The notes beneath the pieces were generated by a model that saw nothing but the letters and a program-made list of their open reading frames with translations, did not search any database and had not been told where the DNA came from. From Magicicada septendecula (taxonomy: Eukaryota; Arthropoda; Insecta; Hemiptera; Cicadidae), in NCBI GenBank assembly GCA_034769895.1, contig CM068367.1, positions 347,719,611 through 347,783,610 on the forward strand: a stretch of DNA of 64,000 nucleotides, read 5' to 3'. This document shows positions 20,996-34,800 of this stretch, piece by piece; within the stretch, counting starts at the first letter, position 1, and each line of letters starts with the position of its first letter. A program made the position numbers and the translations under genes.

Positions 20996-23900
20996 TGTAT
21001 AGGCTACTATTCTAGTTACTTTTTTTATAAATCAAGTGGAATATATTTCACTGGTTTAGATGTAATTTTGAAACGATGTTCATTCTCAGTGTCGAAACTC
21101 ATTTTTTAAATCGTGTCAGACTCTTGTACGCTGTTATGCGTACATCCAGAATAGTACTCTTTCATATGACGTCCATTTTTGTACACTTTTTGTGTTTCTT
21201 TTACACAAAACATGAATGCTTAGCCGACTGTAACGCGTGACTGACATCCAGATAGTAGTCAGGTCGTTTGCATGCGCGAGCTCGAGCGCGGCCATGTGCG
21301 TGCCAGCAGTCGCCCTAAGTGAAGTCATGTATATATATTGTACTGTATGATCTAATGTGCGTGTTTAGCAACCTTGGATGAATTATAATGTTAAGTAAAT
21401 ACGAACGAAATCGATTTATGATAAATTCACGACTGTGTCATGTCAGTTTTATTCTGAACGGTTTATTGTCTGTGTTACATGCAGCGTTACTCTGCATAAC
21501 AAAGTTGTTTATCGACTGCATCTGCGAATACAGTACACATCGTATCGTTACTTTTCATTTACATATTTATATATTTTTTTATGTTCCGTGTAGGACTCAC
21601 GTTGTAAACTTTTCCCGTTTATTACTTCACTTAAATTTTTTTGTGACGGATGTTATGTAATACCTTTTATCAAGGAGTAGATATTTGATGAATGATATAT
21701 TGTGTCCATACCCCCACCCGACCTCAAGTTTCACCATCAGCCTACGGCTCAAATTAATTCACAATAACTGTTGTAATTCACCAAAGGAAATTTTTTTTCT
21801 TTATTCATTGAAAAACTACGTCACATTTTTAATCAATATCAATAAGCCTTAATTAATACTGTCTCAGAATTTATAAGAGCTGTATAAAACAATTCAATTA
21901 AATTTGAAAGTAAATATCTTAAATTCTTGACCATTTTTTTCAGCTTTCAATGCGAAATTTTATTTTATTTTTTACAAAGTTTAATATTTTATTATAATAA
22001 CTGATTTTTAACAATATTTTATAAAAATACATTATAATACCTCAAAAATTGCTCAACAAAATTTATGATGTCGCAACTTGTCAACCTGCGGGTACCGCTG
22101 GAATGATGTTATCTACTGCTGCAATTGGTACAGCGCGACGACTGAGATGATCAGTTGTCAGTAAGTTTAGCCCTGTTCGCGATTGAAACAAACTTAATTT
22201 CTTAACTGTACAGTTAACGATTGTTTACTTTCGTCGTTCATTTTGTCGATAAGCTGGACGAGTATGTGATTTTGTGATAGCCATCCCTTGATAGAAGCAG
22301 TCAGATTATTAAGCTAGTGAACCTCGAAGTACAAAATGCGTTTTACTGTGTTCTCCAACACGTGTGAAAGGGTTTATGTTGGCAGAAAACATAATAAAAA
22401 TAAATTAACTTTTTTTATAATTGATTGTTTTTGTCTTAAACGTCTCCCTGTTATTTTTGCAAATTAACGATTATAAGTTTTTCTTATGCAGCAGATAATT
22501 TACTATTCTTTTAATGTTTCCTAAGGTTGCTTTTATGGTTTGTACTTATAAATACTACAATTTAAACAATACAGTTACTATTCTGTTATGTTACGGAGAG
22601 AGGTTCATCACGTTCTAAGCGAGAAGTACGTGCTTGTCTTGGATATATTTAATCCATGTTTTGACAGTACAGATATTTTTGCCCTTTCTAATGTTAATTT
22701 TTATTTCTATTTAATACATTTTAATTTTATTGCTGCATTTGTTTGCGCGCGCGCGTGAGCGTGTTTACCATAGAAAATCTGGTTGCCAACTGATGTGTTG
22801 CGTTGGCACGTCTTACTGCACGCAGAGCCTGAATGCTGCTGTAGACGTGGCAGTTTCGCTATACTCCGTTGCATTATTTCGTTTGTACAGTACAGTACTG
22901 TTTTGTGCAGCCGTCTCGGCAAATCATTTTGTTTCAATAAGAGAGCGGAGCGGAGCGCATTGTTTTATTTGAAACGTTATATCGCACAGTGGTGCGCTGC
23001 GGTGCGGCTGTCACGGAGTCACGAAGCGCGTGATGCTTCCACGATCTTGTTAGTCTATCTCCGCTCACTCACCCCGCTATTAATTCCTAATACATTTCAA
23101 AACTCAAAACGTGTCAGCATGCACAGAGTTGCACACAATATATCATAAACCACTGTTAACGAATGTTTTCGTTTTCCCAATACGGCTGGATGTCGACCTT
23201 GGTTAAACAGAAGAAGTTCGTACACTGTTTAACGGTTTTCTTCTCCTCCTTCTTCTTCTTCTTCTTCTTCTTCTTCTTCTTCTTCACGGCTTAGCCTGTT
23301 TAGTCTGTTCTGGCTCCAAACTGGTCGGACCATCTTTTCTTCGGTCTTCCCATTTCTCGTCCCTTTCGGCTGATACAGTAAGGCTACCTTGAGGAATCTG
23401 TCACTGTCCAAGGTGGTGTTTAACGTTTAACCGTTAGTGTTTGATGGTTAGAAGGTTTTATTGTAGCTCAACAAAGTGAGTCAGAATTATATATATCTGA
23501 CTGTATTACGGGAAAACATATTTTTAGTTTTCCGATAAAATGAAGCGAACATTACCCACGTGTTTGACAGTTAAATAAACCGAAAAGTCAACGTTGATTT
23601 GGATAGGTGTGTATTGCCTGACTGAAAAAAAATTAACTCACATAACGAACGGTCCAAGATTTCTGAGCATTGGTGCTCTAAATATCTACGTTATTACACA
23701 TCTGTAGTTATTACATTCGATAAATCGTGTTGCGATTTCTGCAAGAAAATGAAAGCTCTAAAAATTATTATCTTCACGTTTTCTGTTAAGCTGCGTATTA
23801 GAGAACAGAATAAATGTTGTGTTATTGTTGATAATTAATATTGATTTTTGTTTAATTGATTATACTGTCACGAGATATTGATTTTTTTTTAATTTAATCG

Positions 23901-25344
23901 ACATAGTAGGGTTTATTGAAACTCTTTTGAATGAGACGATTTGATATGACGTCACAACTGAGCCAAAGAACGATTTCGTTAATTGCCACAAAATAAAACT
24001 TCTAATGATTTCCAAATAAAAAAATACAAGTCAAGGAACAAAGCTGGTTCATTAGGCGAGTGCGCCGAGTTTCTTGACGGAGGTAGAAAACCATTTAAGC
24101 TAAATGACATCTGTGCTGTCTGCCAGTAAATCTAACTGTGCCTTTCACGTTCGTTGCTGTACAAGTACTTCAATATCGAAGTAAGCCGATTACTGCCACT
24201 GTTTAACTACTGGCAAACATTCCCTCTACACGACTTGTACGATCAGTTTTTAAACATTTTGTTCAAATGTAATCAGTATTCTGAACGAAAGTTGATTTAA
24301 CTCACGAGTCTTGAGGCACGTACTGCTTGTCTATTTAACTCTGCTAACGGATTTTAATGTCTGTTTAAATCTGAAGAATCACTTGCGCATGTTCAGTTAG
24401 AAGTGGACAGTTTATGTGATGTTACAATTAGCCTATTGCATGCGTACAGGTGTTAATTTCTTTGCCCTGTTAATATGTTTTTAAATGCAATAAATACGTT
24501 TGTTTAACGCTACGAATGCTTAGTTACTTCTGGTGTGGTCTATAAATGTTTGTAATCGCTGTGACGTTATTTTAGTTAATTTTGGGTGTGGTCTTTAATA
24601 CAAAAAAAGAATAATAACGTAGAACACATGGTAACGTCTTTTCTAAACGTGTAAATAAATTTCGACGGAAAGGTTGGGCGATCAGAAGCGATGGTTACTA
24701 ATGTTCAGAAGGAAATTTATGTGTGCAATCGGTAGTGAATAAACATTAGGCTTTCGCTGGCTGGCAGTGTCACGGGCTGTGGGTACCATCAGATTGGCGC
24801 TCTCCCAGAAACGACACGTCCTACTCAATTCCTGTTCCACAGCTGTACGCCCAATTCGTGTCTGTCGGTTACAGCAAATGTTGGCATATGGCACAATGTA
24901 GTTATCGTAAGAAATACGTAAGAAATATCACTGTTATGCGATACGGAAGTTAAAAAACATACTCGCTTGCTGAAATACAACTAGATGCTATTACATGCTC
25001 GTTTATAATGACATGAAAAACTGACACGAATTTCTTTTATCCGCTTCTCTATACACTTAAAAGCTGACACTAATGGTTGGTACGTTTTCAATTTACGCTT
25101 AATATTGTTAAGTATAATTAAAAAGTCGAATATTGTAGGCCTTCTGTATTTTTATGTACAGTAAAGTCCAGTGCGATTATACTTCCTGTTACCGAAACCA
25201 GTTGTGTTTAATCTGATCATTTTCTGTCAATGGTGTATGATCCGATAGTGGTTCCAAATCGTTTTTATTTCTTAGCTATTTTAGTATATAAAATCTAAGT
25301 GTTTGGTGTATAACACACTTATTTAAATTTTTTTTTGTTATATA
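20996..25344. other. AT-rich non-coding stretch with a CTT microsatellite
   Basis: No recognisable gene. A TTC/CTT microsatellite occupies about 23247-23286. A short alternating GCGCGC run lies at 22745-22755. Open frames at 22707-23148 overlap on both strands and have no known domain. Confidence 0.4.
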
Positions 25345-25352
25345 ACGGATCT

Positions 25353-27525
25353 TTACAGCTGTCGCCGTTTCTCCGTCCCCAACTTCCATTGTAACCTATC
25401 GTAGCATGTAAGTTCTAAATTTCTTGCAACCATTGCTTCCGCTACGTCATCTCGCCAACTCCTCCGTGGACGTCCTCTTTTCCTCCTCACCGGTGGTATC
25501 CATTCCAGTATTTTGCGGGGCCATCTGTCATCTTCCAATCTCTTCACATGCCCAAACCAAGTCAATTGTCTCCTTTCTATTTCATCTATTATTGTCCTGT
25601 CAATATTCATCTCGGCTCTAATAGTCTCATTTCTAATCCTGTCTAATTTTGATCTTCTACAACTCCTCCTGAAGAAGTCCATTTCCGCTGCCATCAGTTT
25701 TTTCTTATTTACGTTTGAAACGTTCCAAACTTCTGCTCCATAAAGGATTAAACTTTGCACCATGCTATTGTATATATGTTTCTTTGTATTTCTGGTTATA
25801 CTTCTTTCCCATAGAAGCGAATTCAGCGTTCTTATAACGGTTCGCCCCTTGTTAACACGTTCTTGAATTTCATCTTTGCTGCTTCCCTGTTTGTTGAAAA
25901 TAACTCCTAAGTAGGCTATTTACTTTTTTCAACACCTCTTATCCTCTCCACAACCAATTTTAAGTCCTTAACTTCTTCGTTGCCCACTATCAGGTACTCA
26001 CATTTTGCCATGTTCATCGTCAAACCAGGTGCGTCATATTCCTCTTTTAACTTTCTGACCATATACTCGAGGCCTTCGTCATCCTCTGCTACCACAATCT
26101 GGTCATCGGCAAATTATAGAGTGAACAGATTGTCATCTCCTACTCTCAGCCCCATGCTTTTACACTTCTTTGTCCATCTTACTAGAGATCTGTCTAAGTA
26201 TATTTTAAAGAGGGTAGGGGACAAGCAGCATCCTTGTCTTACGCCTTTTGTAGTTTCGAATGGGAGAGTGAGTTTGTTTCCCAGTTTGACCCTGGTGATA
26301 TTTTGTTGATAGTATCTTCTGGTGGCTGCAATCAAATTTGCATTTATGTTCAAATGCTCCATCTCCTTCCATAACTGTGAGATTGGGACGCTATCGTATG
26401 CGTTTTATAAATCTATTAAAGCTATATGCGTTTCTCTATTATGCTGTACTCTCCTTTCAACTGCTATTTTGATTGTAAAGTTGTCTACCGTGGATCGCCC
26501 CGCTCTAAAACCTGATTGTTCTTCGGGCTGCTTGGTGTTGATGTCTTCTTCAATTCAGTTTTTCAAAATCCTTGAATATATTCTCCCTATGGTCGGGATC
26601 ACAGCAATTCCTCTGTAATTTCTAGGGTCCAACATTGAACCCTTCTTATGGACTAGTGAGATATACGATGTTCGCCACTCCACTGGCACTTCTACTCCAT
26701 TTAGGCATCTTTCGAATAATTTTCTGAGCATTTCAAACAGCTTGGGGGGCCCATATCTAATAATTCTGTGTTTATTCCTCCCGGACCTGGGGATTTCCTC
26801 AATTTTGTACCTTTCGTTGCCTCTTGAACTTCTTCAATACTTATTGCAATTTCTCCAGATACTTTTATTTAATGGTCATTAGGAATTAATTTATTCCTTG
26901 TTTCAACCAATAGCTCCATAAAGTGTTGTACCAATTTTGTTTCAGGTATGTTGTTCAAAAATATCTGTGTACGGTTTGTAGTTTTAATGGCTTTAATTGT
27001 CTTCCAAGCTTCTGAGATTTGTGTACCTCCCAGCTGATTATCTATGCATTCACATCTTTTCTCCCAAGCATTATTTTTCTTCTTCACTACTTGTTGTTTA
27101 ACTTCTCTATTCATTCTTTTATATTCTTCGTTAGTCTCTTCATCTTTAGTTTGTAGTAGTTTCAAATATGTTTCCTTTTTATTTTTGATTTTCTCTTCTA
27201 TTTCACTATCTCACCAGAATGATTTATTTGATTTCCGATCCTGTCTTCCTAGGGCTTCCTCAGCCGCTTCTCTAATACATTTCTTTATATGCTCGTATTC
27301 TTCTAAAGTGGATCTGGTTGCTGTCATTAACTTTTGTTCTAATCTCCACGAATACAGCATTCTTGTACTATCGTGCTGAAAGCTCTTCAAATTATATTTT
27401 GCGTCTTCAACTTTCGAGCCAACATTTTCTGCTCTTTTTACATGAGCTCCTATGAAGGGAATATACAGTTTAGCAACGACTAATCTGTGATCTGACCCAC
27501 ATTTAGCTCCCCTGTGCACTCTCAC
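25353..27525 (-). pseudogene. LINE reverse transcriptase and C-terminal tail
   Basis: Several broken frames together encode the linker, reverse transcriptase and tail. Readable pieces: SDHRLVVAKLYIPF, GQDRKSNKSFW, KSPGPGGINTELL (finger motif), SGFRAGRSTVDNF, VRQGCCLSPTLFKIYLD (motif B) and FADDQIVVAEDD (the catalytic YADD-like box, here FADD). A C-terminal frame at 25353-25763 has LILYGAEVWN, RRQLTWFGHVKRLEDDRWPRK and RRKRGRPRRSW. The last part is intact for 136 codons. The preceding palm region contains several stops, including one just before FADD, so the enzyme is inactive. Confidence 0.87.
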
Positions 27526-27553
27526 ATCCGCACTCTCAAACCAGATCTTTGTC

Positions 27554-28172
27554 TCAATTTAAATAATCTATTATAGATCTTAGACCTCTTGTGTTCTGGT
27601 ACCACGTATACTTATGGATGTCTTTGTGAGCATAGAAGGTATTCATTATTTTCAATTCATATTGTTCACATAAATCGATTAATCTCTCACCATTGTTATT
27701 AACTGTCTCTTCTCCGTGTGTGCCAACTACTTTACTGTTTTTTTGTTTCCCGACTCTTGCATTAAGATCTCCTGCAAGGATTATTTCATGACTGTTTGGG
27801 ATGTCCTCTATGATTTCTCTCAGAGCTTCTTCAAAATTGTCTTTGGTTTGAACTGTGGCGTCCTCAGTTAAAGCATATATGCCAATTATTGTAATAATTC
27901 TCCCTCTTAGCTGAATTGTCATTTTTAAAAACCTTTCATTAATGGGCTCCCATGATTTTACCCGATTCCGGTATTTTTTATGAATAAATATGGATACCCC
28001 TGCATGAGTTCTTTGATCTTTCTTTACACCCGAAAAGAAGTGTATGTATTCTTTTAGATTTTCATTCCCATTTCCTTTTTTCTTCGTTTCCGAGAGGACA
28101 ATAATGTCTATTTTCCTTTTCAGGCATTCTTGTAGTATTTCTTGCTGTTTATTTCTGATTCCTTGAATATTT
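27554..28172 (-). pseudogene. LINE AP-endonuclease domain
   Basis: The frame reads from NIQGIRNKQQEILQECLKRK through IDIIVLSETKKKG, FFSGVKKDQRTHAGVSIFIH, GIYALTEDATVQTK, ILAGDLNARVG and HKYTWYQNTRGLRSIIDYL to a stop. It carries the hallmarks of an exonuclease-endonuclease-phosphatase fold: the QGIRNK start, the SETKKK metal-binding Glu, GDLNARVG and the IDYL end. The tryptophan that normally precedes NIQG is a TGA. The domain after IDYLN is interrupted by a stop, and the SDHRL motif continues downstream at 27485-27500 (CGSDHRLVVAKL). This nuclease nicks target DNA to prime reverse transcription. Confidence 0.88.
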
Positions 28173-28520
28173 CATATAGCCAAACTCAAAGTCCATTTCC
28201 ATTGCTGTGTTCGTCTACCAAAATCCCTGTCCACCATCCGAGGCTGGTTTTTGTTGGGTTTGTTAGCATCTTATGGCTTTTACAAGTGTAGGTTGCTAGC
28301 CTAACGACTCAACCCCCATCCTGGAGGGCCAGGGTTTGATTTCAGAGTGTCCTTCTCGTAGGTAGGTTGCCTTCTCTGCGGCTGAGGAGCCTTACCTACC
28401 CCGCCTGTTGGTCCGCGGGAGGTATTTTATTTCCCTCCTACCCGCCGATCTAACAAGAACCAGATCGGTTAGGGCATTCCCCTATCCGCCACCTGGGACG
28501 CGCCCTCTAGGGGTTACAGG

Positions 28521-31500
28521 CTCCCCCGAGGGATTATTTAAAATTCTGTTACATTAAAAATCTTGGAAAGTGCTTGGAGAAAGCAAGATTAGATTTTAGG
28601 GCTATAATAAGTAAATTTATATTACGTTAATCGACTGATGGTAGGATGCTTGCACTAACTTCATCATCAGTAGGCCTATTTTTCCCTCAAGACTGATAAT
28701 CCCATGATGGTGAATGATGTCACGAATACAGTATGTGTATCAGTTTTAAATAAAATCAAAGGAGCTGTTATAAAAAAAAGACATCATAAACATTGAAAAT
28801 TCATAAAAGATTATAGGCCTACTATAGTAGTGGTTTGGCTGATCGGTTAAACAAAAATCGTGTACCATGTTCTAAGTGCGTAAGAGCGCCAATTTCCGAT
28901 TTTAAAAGTTCCACGATTTAAAACTTGTTTATTCTTGCACACATACTCTAGCGACTTTAAAAACGGGAAGTTCAAGAAACATCGAAGCGTATATTTGTAG
29001 CAAAAACAGTTGTAGATATTTTGAGTCGCTTCTCTATTACATATTGCTGAAAAGATAATAAAAAAAATTAAACTAAAAGCGGGAAAGGTTTTATAATATT
29101 TATAACGTTGCAAACTCTTTATGGTCTATGTGGGCTACTATTTTTTGGATAGAAAATTAATTTTTTTAGTGTACATCATCTTTTGACAAACACAACAGTT
29201 TGCTGATGGATATACTGATTGCCTTAACGATGATTGTGGATATTTATTAAAGTACACGGACAGCTATGTTTCTCAGACGGGGATAATTTTAGTAATTTAT
29301 TACTTACTCAGTGTAATGAACAAGAAAGCGTATTTCATAGTGGTCGTTCGGTTAACCGATGCAGGCATTTATCACACTCTTATTATAGGCCTATATATAC
29401 TGTTTTTTATTCAGTGTAAGAGAGAAACGATATCTTTTATCAGACTGGAAAATATAAAATACGTCACACAGATGTGAATTTTGTTACGAGAATGTAACAT
29501 TTAATTTTCACGTGATTCTGAAGTCTCAGAATAATATAGATGTGTTCAAAATAATATATTCACAATATATAAAAACTGCGTATGCATGCGATATTGTTAT
29601 TATTTGTAAGCAGATTAGGAACGGCTTCAAAATGTATAATGAAACGTGCATATAATAAGAAAGACGATACGGACATTCATGAAGTTAATGTAAGTTTATG
29701 TAATTCTGGTTAATGTAATTCTGATACATGATGTTTCTGTATACTATTGTGACACCTAATGTTCATGCGTAGCTCATTAACAAGGTAATCGTATAACTAA
29801 CTTATACTGTTAATTGGGATATTAATGTGGAGTGTTTAGAGAACAATTTTAGGAACATGCTGTTTTAGAGAACGATATTCTGTACATACTAAAGGCTTAC
29901 AAAAATTCTATTTCGTTAAACACTCATTTACAAATGGAAATAATTTTTCGTAATCGATATAAAGGAATAGTCTGTTTTAGCGAACTGATAGTGTGCGTTT
30001 TATGAAATCGTAAAGGTGTACACAGGTAACTACGGTACAGAGGGACGTGCCTGTAAATCAGAATGGATGGAAAAGAGAATCGAAGCACAAGAACAGCGAT
30101 TTTCACGCATTTGTTTTTTCATGAAAGTTGGTTTCAGTAAATGGGGATTCTCTTGTTCTACCTTTAAACATTTTGTAACTGTTTTTATGTGATCTAGGCC
30201 TCAGTAATTTATAAAAGGACTGCTGGGCCACTGGCATTACTGATACTCTAATTTTTATAACGAAAGCCTTGCATCACTCGTTACTCAGTCTCACGTTGCA
30301 GTTACGAAAAGCACACAAGGCGGGATCTAGGCTTTACAAAACAAGTTTCCGGAAGTGTCAGAATTGTTGTAAATTGTACTAACATTTTACAGTAGTTGAC
30401 TTGTTCTGGCTGTAGGAGCTATTCGATTAGCATTCAACAAATCATTTTGGCATTCCCCTTTGCGAACGAAGTAAGGGAATACTACTTTAAGAATGAATTT
30501 GCAGTTTAATTCATTTAATGTTATTTACTTTGGTATGTGTCATTCAGTTTATGGGTTCTTGATGGTAATTGTATGACCGTGCAGAATGACAAAACCATAA
30601 AAAGTCGAATTAAGGTCAAGAAAAATTATTCCTCTATGCGCATGATTTTTTTTTGTATTTTTCTGGATTTTGTATTTAAATCAAGGATTCCATTATTATT
30701 CGTCTTGAAATATGTTCTTTTTTTGTTGTTGTAAGGTCCTTTCATGTACGAAGTTCGTATGCGCGAAGCTTTTAGCATTCCTCCGTATAAAGAGCGTACG
30801 ATCTGATTTACGAACTGGTTTTCAGAGTACAACAACAATAAACGAGGAATGTCAAGTTATTCGGTGATTTCTTACTGACGTTTCCTTGTCAAGGCGGAAT
30901 TTCGTTGTTAATTGTGATTGCAAGCCGCTCAGCCGTTTCATTGTTACTTGCAGCGTAATGTCAGAGACAACAAAAACGCTGTATAATACTGACATGTGTT
31001 CTACGCGAGAAGCATTTGCTACAGGGGTGCATACGGCCGGCTGTACATGTGCAGGAGTGGTTATGAAGTAGTGTGTGAAGAGAGGAGAGTGAAACGAAGG
31101 AGGTGGAGGAGAAGGAGGAGTGTAGAAACCTCAAAGGAATAACTTGACGTCAAGCAGCTCTCCAGACCCCCTCATGGCCGCCCACAGAATGAAAATAATC
31201 ACTGTGACTTTTGAAGGACGCATCAGTAGACTAGACTACCATCAAGGAATCGATACTATCGCGTTCTCGACACATGTTTTTGACAAACGCCCTGTAACAT
31301 TAATATGTATAATGCGTGCAGGTTTCTTAATGTAAACGGACTCTCAGACAGATAATTTATATTAAAAGAAAAAAACTAACTAAAATGCGATTTCTTCTAA
31401 TTGTGTGCTTCATTTCTCTATTTTGTCAGTTGTGATACTATAAAAATAATAACTCAACTCTGAAAATACCGTTATTTTCATAAAATGTTGAGAGAAATGA

Positions 31501-33650
31501 ATCCGTTGTAAAATATACAAATTCTAGTTAATTTTGAGCTAAATACATCACCAATAAACGTTTTCATAAACCAATTATAAGTGATAGCCTGTATATATTC
31601 GACCAAGTATTAACGTTGAGTTGGGAAGAAATTTTATGCCAACCAGCTTCAGTAAACAGCTTTTCATTACGTTTCATAGGTAAGACAACTTGACGCTAGT
31701 TCCCAGCTGAGAAGTTATTTATGGCATGTGCGTGCTTGCAGATTGCTTCATTAATATCACGTGAAGTTTCTTCTATTTGTTACTTCGTCCCAGAGATCGC
31801 AACATTGATCGTCAGGAGGCAGTCGAGTGGTCCAAAAGCCTTGACGTCGTCTCCTGCTGTAAACGTCTTACCCTCAACACATGCTGCACCAGTTTTGTGA
31901 TACAGATAACATACGGCTTTATTTTTTACAATTTATGGTTTTCTGTTCGCCGCTGATAGACTGGGGCGTGTTTGTCTTTCAGGTATTTACCCCCACCCCC
32001 ATCTCGACTCGAAAAACACGCACCACTCCACCATCACTGACATAAATATTTACAAACACATAACCTTTGTTACAATATTAAAGGTTAATTAAATTTATTG
32101 AACAAATATTATTTGTCTTAAGATTATGATAAGTTTGTTTGGCCTGGAATATTCTTTGGTTAAAAACGCGCGTCTTGAAGGCTACAAACAGCGTCAGCAT
32201 TACAAAGTGAGATTAGTCCATAACTACTTGAGAGCAACCTGTTCTAGAATTACGGTGACTGTATCTTGCGTTTTGAGATAGTACATTTTTTGGTGAGGAT
32301 TAAATGAATCTTACTTTTATTAATAATTCAATGAATATACATTATTCATGAAATTTTTTGTAACAAAAAATAAACATCAAATTCTTCGCTTAAAATTTTA
32401 ATGAAATCTGTCTACAGTCCTTATGTAAATGCTTTTTATGTACATTAAAGAAAACATGAATTTAAATAAAGCTAAATACGCTGAGTCTCAATTAATAACT
32501 TAAAAAGATTTACAGATTTGATATGTAAAGCGATTTACGCATGCGCGTGGCGACCTCGTTCTACTTCTTTGTAGTTAGTAATCAATATGCTAATTCGCAC
32601 CTTGTTAATTATAATACCATTATTAAACTTTAACTTTCGGATATCTGATTGCTAAGGAAAATTTTTACATGATAATGTAAATTGTTGCAGCCTACTCATT
32701 AGTAAGTGCCTAATTGCAGTTTTACTGAAACACGCACTGTGCTGTGCGCTAATGACAAGAACAATCGTGTCCCATTTTTGTATAAATTCCATTGTCGTTA
32801 TTAGTGCTTACTTGTTGTGCTGTCGTATTTGTTGCTTTCGTGTCTGTTGGACCACTTATGAAACGTGAGTTTGCGGTTTAATTTGAAGGTTCATCCTAGT
32901 AAAACGCTGTTTGAGCATAACATTATAATAGCCTAGTGTAAATGACGTGATGGTATGTGTCGGTCAAACGTTCGATAGCGCATAAGTAGTAGCAAATTAA
33001 CAGCTTAACTGCAGTGACACTAAAATTACATGCAGGCCTACAAACTAGGACAGGTACCGTAGTTTCTTCGTCATTGTGTGTTTGCATTGTCAACGCTAGT
33101 GATGCTGTGCAGTGTTGTATTACATTAGGTACTCTAAACGCGTGTCCGCCATTCGGCCTGTTAATTTTGTATTCCATATGAAAAAAAGAAAGCTTTCCAC
33201 ATATATGGCCTACTCATGACTTGGAAGATCACGGTGTAATTGCGTACCGAAGAACATATTGCTTTTGAAAACAATACGAAATAAGAATCTCTTCGATTTT
33301 AAGGTTTTTAAGGCGCTTTTGACATTTTAAACTCGATTTTCGTGTAAATAAATATTCGTATATACTGTTTATTGAAAACAATTTTTTCGAAGGCCTGACC
33401 GTATTCCGCTTGGTACCTGTGGGTTGAAATCTATTACGGTAATTTGTGCGTTTTGATGAGAGTACCTATTAGGCTACATTTACATGTGAGTAGATGTACG
33501 CAATTTTTGTCAACAAACTGTAGGCTATAACATTTTAATACGTTTTAATTAAGATAAATTAACGGTAACTAACAAATCACACTGTACAGTTCATAAGAAC
33601 GGGATTGTATGGCGCGTAGGATGCATTGAACTTTGCCGCGAGACAACTAC
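28521..33650. other. AT-rich non-coding stretch
   Basis: No recognisable coding or mobile sequence. A purine-rich tract lies at 31078-31122. Four AGGCCTA heptamers occur here (28672, 28814, 29387, 33034). Confidence 0.4.
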
Positions 33651-33654
33651 GTCA

Positions 33655-33655
<1 letters not shown>

Positions 33656-33712
<57 letters not shown>
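33656..33712 (+). repeat. GT microsatellite
   Basis: About 28 uninterrupted GT units, likely length-polymorphic. Confidence 0.97.
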
Positions 33713-33716
<4 letters not shown>

Positions 33717-34291
33717 GACGGCTCCTTGATTCACGTTACTTTCACCCGAGGATCCATTGGTCTGTTATTTTGTTAAATAATTTTCTCGCAAACGATGGTT
33801 AGCTTCTCTCGTCTGCCTGTCCCCCTCCCCCCTAATCGCGTACGGGCAATTAGCGTCGAGAGCTCGTGTCTTGTAATTACGCACTGCTGTGCAAATGTAC
33901 GGTGTCAGCCGTTATTGGCGTCCATTTGTTTTGTTGCTTAAGGTGATCGGATGCGCGGGATACCCATATGTGGTCTACGGTATAATATCTGTGCTTAACG
34001 CAAGCTAATTGCTTGCAATGTCACTCATTATATGACATTTAATGAGTACATGGTCGGTTTGTCGATACGTTTCTCCCACTAATAATGATTCGCTGAAGAT
34101 ATGCAATACAGTTACGTTTTACAAAATGTAAAACGAATCTTTGCGACTTATATTTAGTAATTAATAGAAAACTTAAAAAGTAATTTTATTTAATAGGACC
34201 ATGCTGTATTATAGAGATGATGATAGTTTTAAGAAAATTGTGTATAGGCCTAGTTGTGCTGAAACGATATGTGTGTGTTTCTGTGTTGCAG

Positions 34292-34800
34292 AACTGTTGG
34301 GGGTTACGTGCGGTGGTGAAGTGAACAACAACACACACAGCCATCACAGTACAGCGACGGCGGTGGCGGCCGTAAAGGAAGCGCCGAGGTTATGTCAGCC
34401 GGCAGTGGGGGTAGCAGCTGTAGCGGCGTCTTGCAAAGCTTGCCATCCTCAGGGCGGAGGTTTCTTGCATCCACAACAGCGAGCCGTACAGCAGCCGTGG
34501 CCGGGGGTTACGGCTCCGGCAGTGGCCAGCGGAGGCAGCAGCGGCAGGCATCGTACCAGAGCTGTGGAACCGGGTCCGGAACAAGCCGCATCTTCCTTAC
34601 ACCGACGTGCCGCACCGTGGCCTCCCGCGCCACCGCCACCGGCCAAACGTTCGCGCCTCTCGAATCCTCAGATATTACCGCCACCCAGCGACTGCTGTAA
34701 AGCGTGCCAACAGTGGAACTACCCGCAGTGCCGCGGCAGTGAAGACAACTCGAGAATTCTATGGAATAACGAGAGCATGCTTCGGCTGTTTCAAGTCTAG
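34292..34800 (+). CDS. Candidate terminal coding exon of an unknown gene
   Basis: A pyrimidine/GT-rich tract ending CTGTGTTGCAG at 34291 provides a strong acceptor. From there one frame is open for about 169 codons to TAG at 34798. It starts ELLGVTCGGEVNNNTHSHHS and is rich in Ala, Pro, His and Gln, with the low-complexity stretch APWPPAPPPPAKRSR and two CKAC motifs (SCKACHPQ and CCKACQQWNYPQC). GC content is far higher than in the surroundings, concentrated at third codon positions, as expected for coding or a CpG-rich exon. The exon begins in codon position 2. It is followed by a short 3' UTR with AATAAA at 34917. I do not recognise the protein; disordered C-termini of insect regulatory proteins look like this. 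Other frames are open only in part. A non-coding CpG-rich element is the alternative. Confidence 0.5.

Larger units (their letters stand above)
25345..28520 (-). mobile_element. Near full-length, decayed APE-type LINE (RTE-like)
   Basis: Read on the minus strand, the element runs from a GC-rich 5' leader (about 28520-28200) through an AP-endonuclease domain (28170-27550), a linker, a reverse transcriptase (about 26870-25900) and a basic C-terminal tail ending at a TAA at 25353. Domain order and the RLIDLCEQYELKIMNTF and HKDIHKYTWYQN motifs match the RTE-like LINEs whose endonuclease is often annotated as craniofacial development protein 2-like. Many stops and frameshifts show it is dead. Flanking target duplications were not clear; short ATTTAAA stretches lie near both ends but are AT-rich. 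Confidence 0.88.

Noticed and set aside
22707..23148. Overlapping frames up to 121 codons
   Set aside because: No known motif, frames open on both strands, and low protein-like character.
34390..34700. Other open frames on both strands inside the GC-rich block
   Set aside because: GC-rich DNA has few stops in any frame. Only one plus-strand frame is open from the splice acceptor to the stop near the poly(A) signal.
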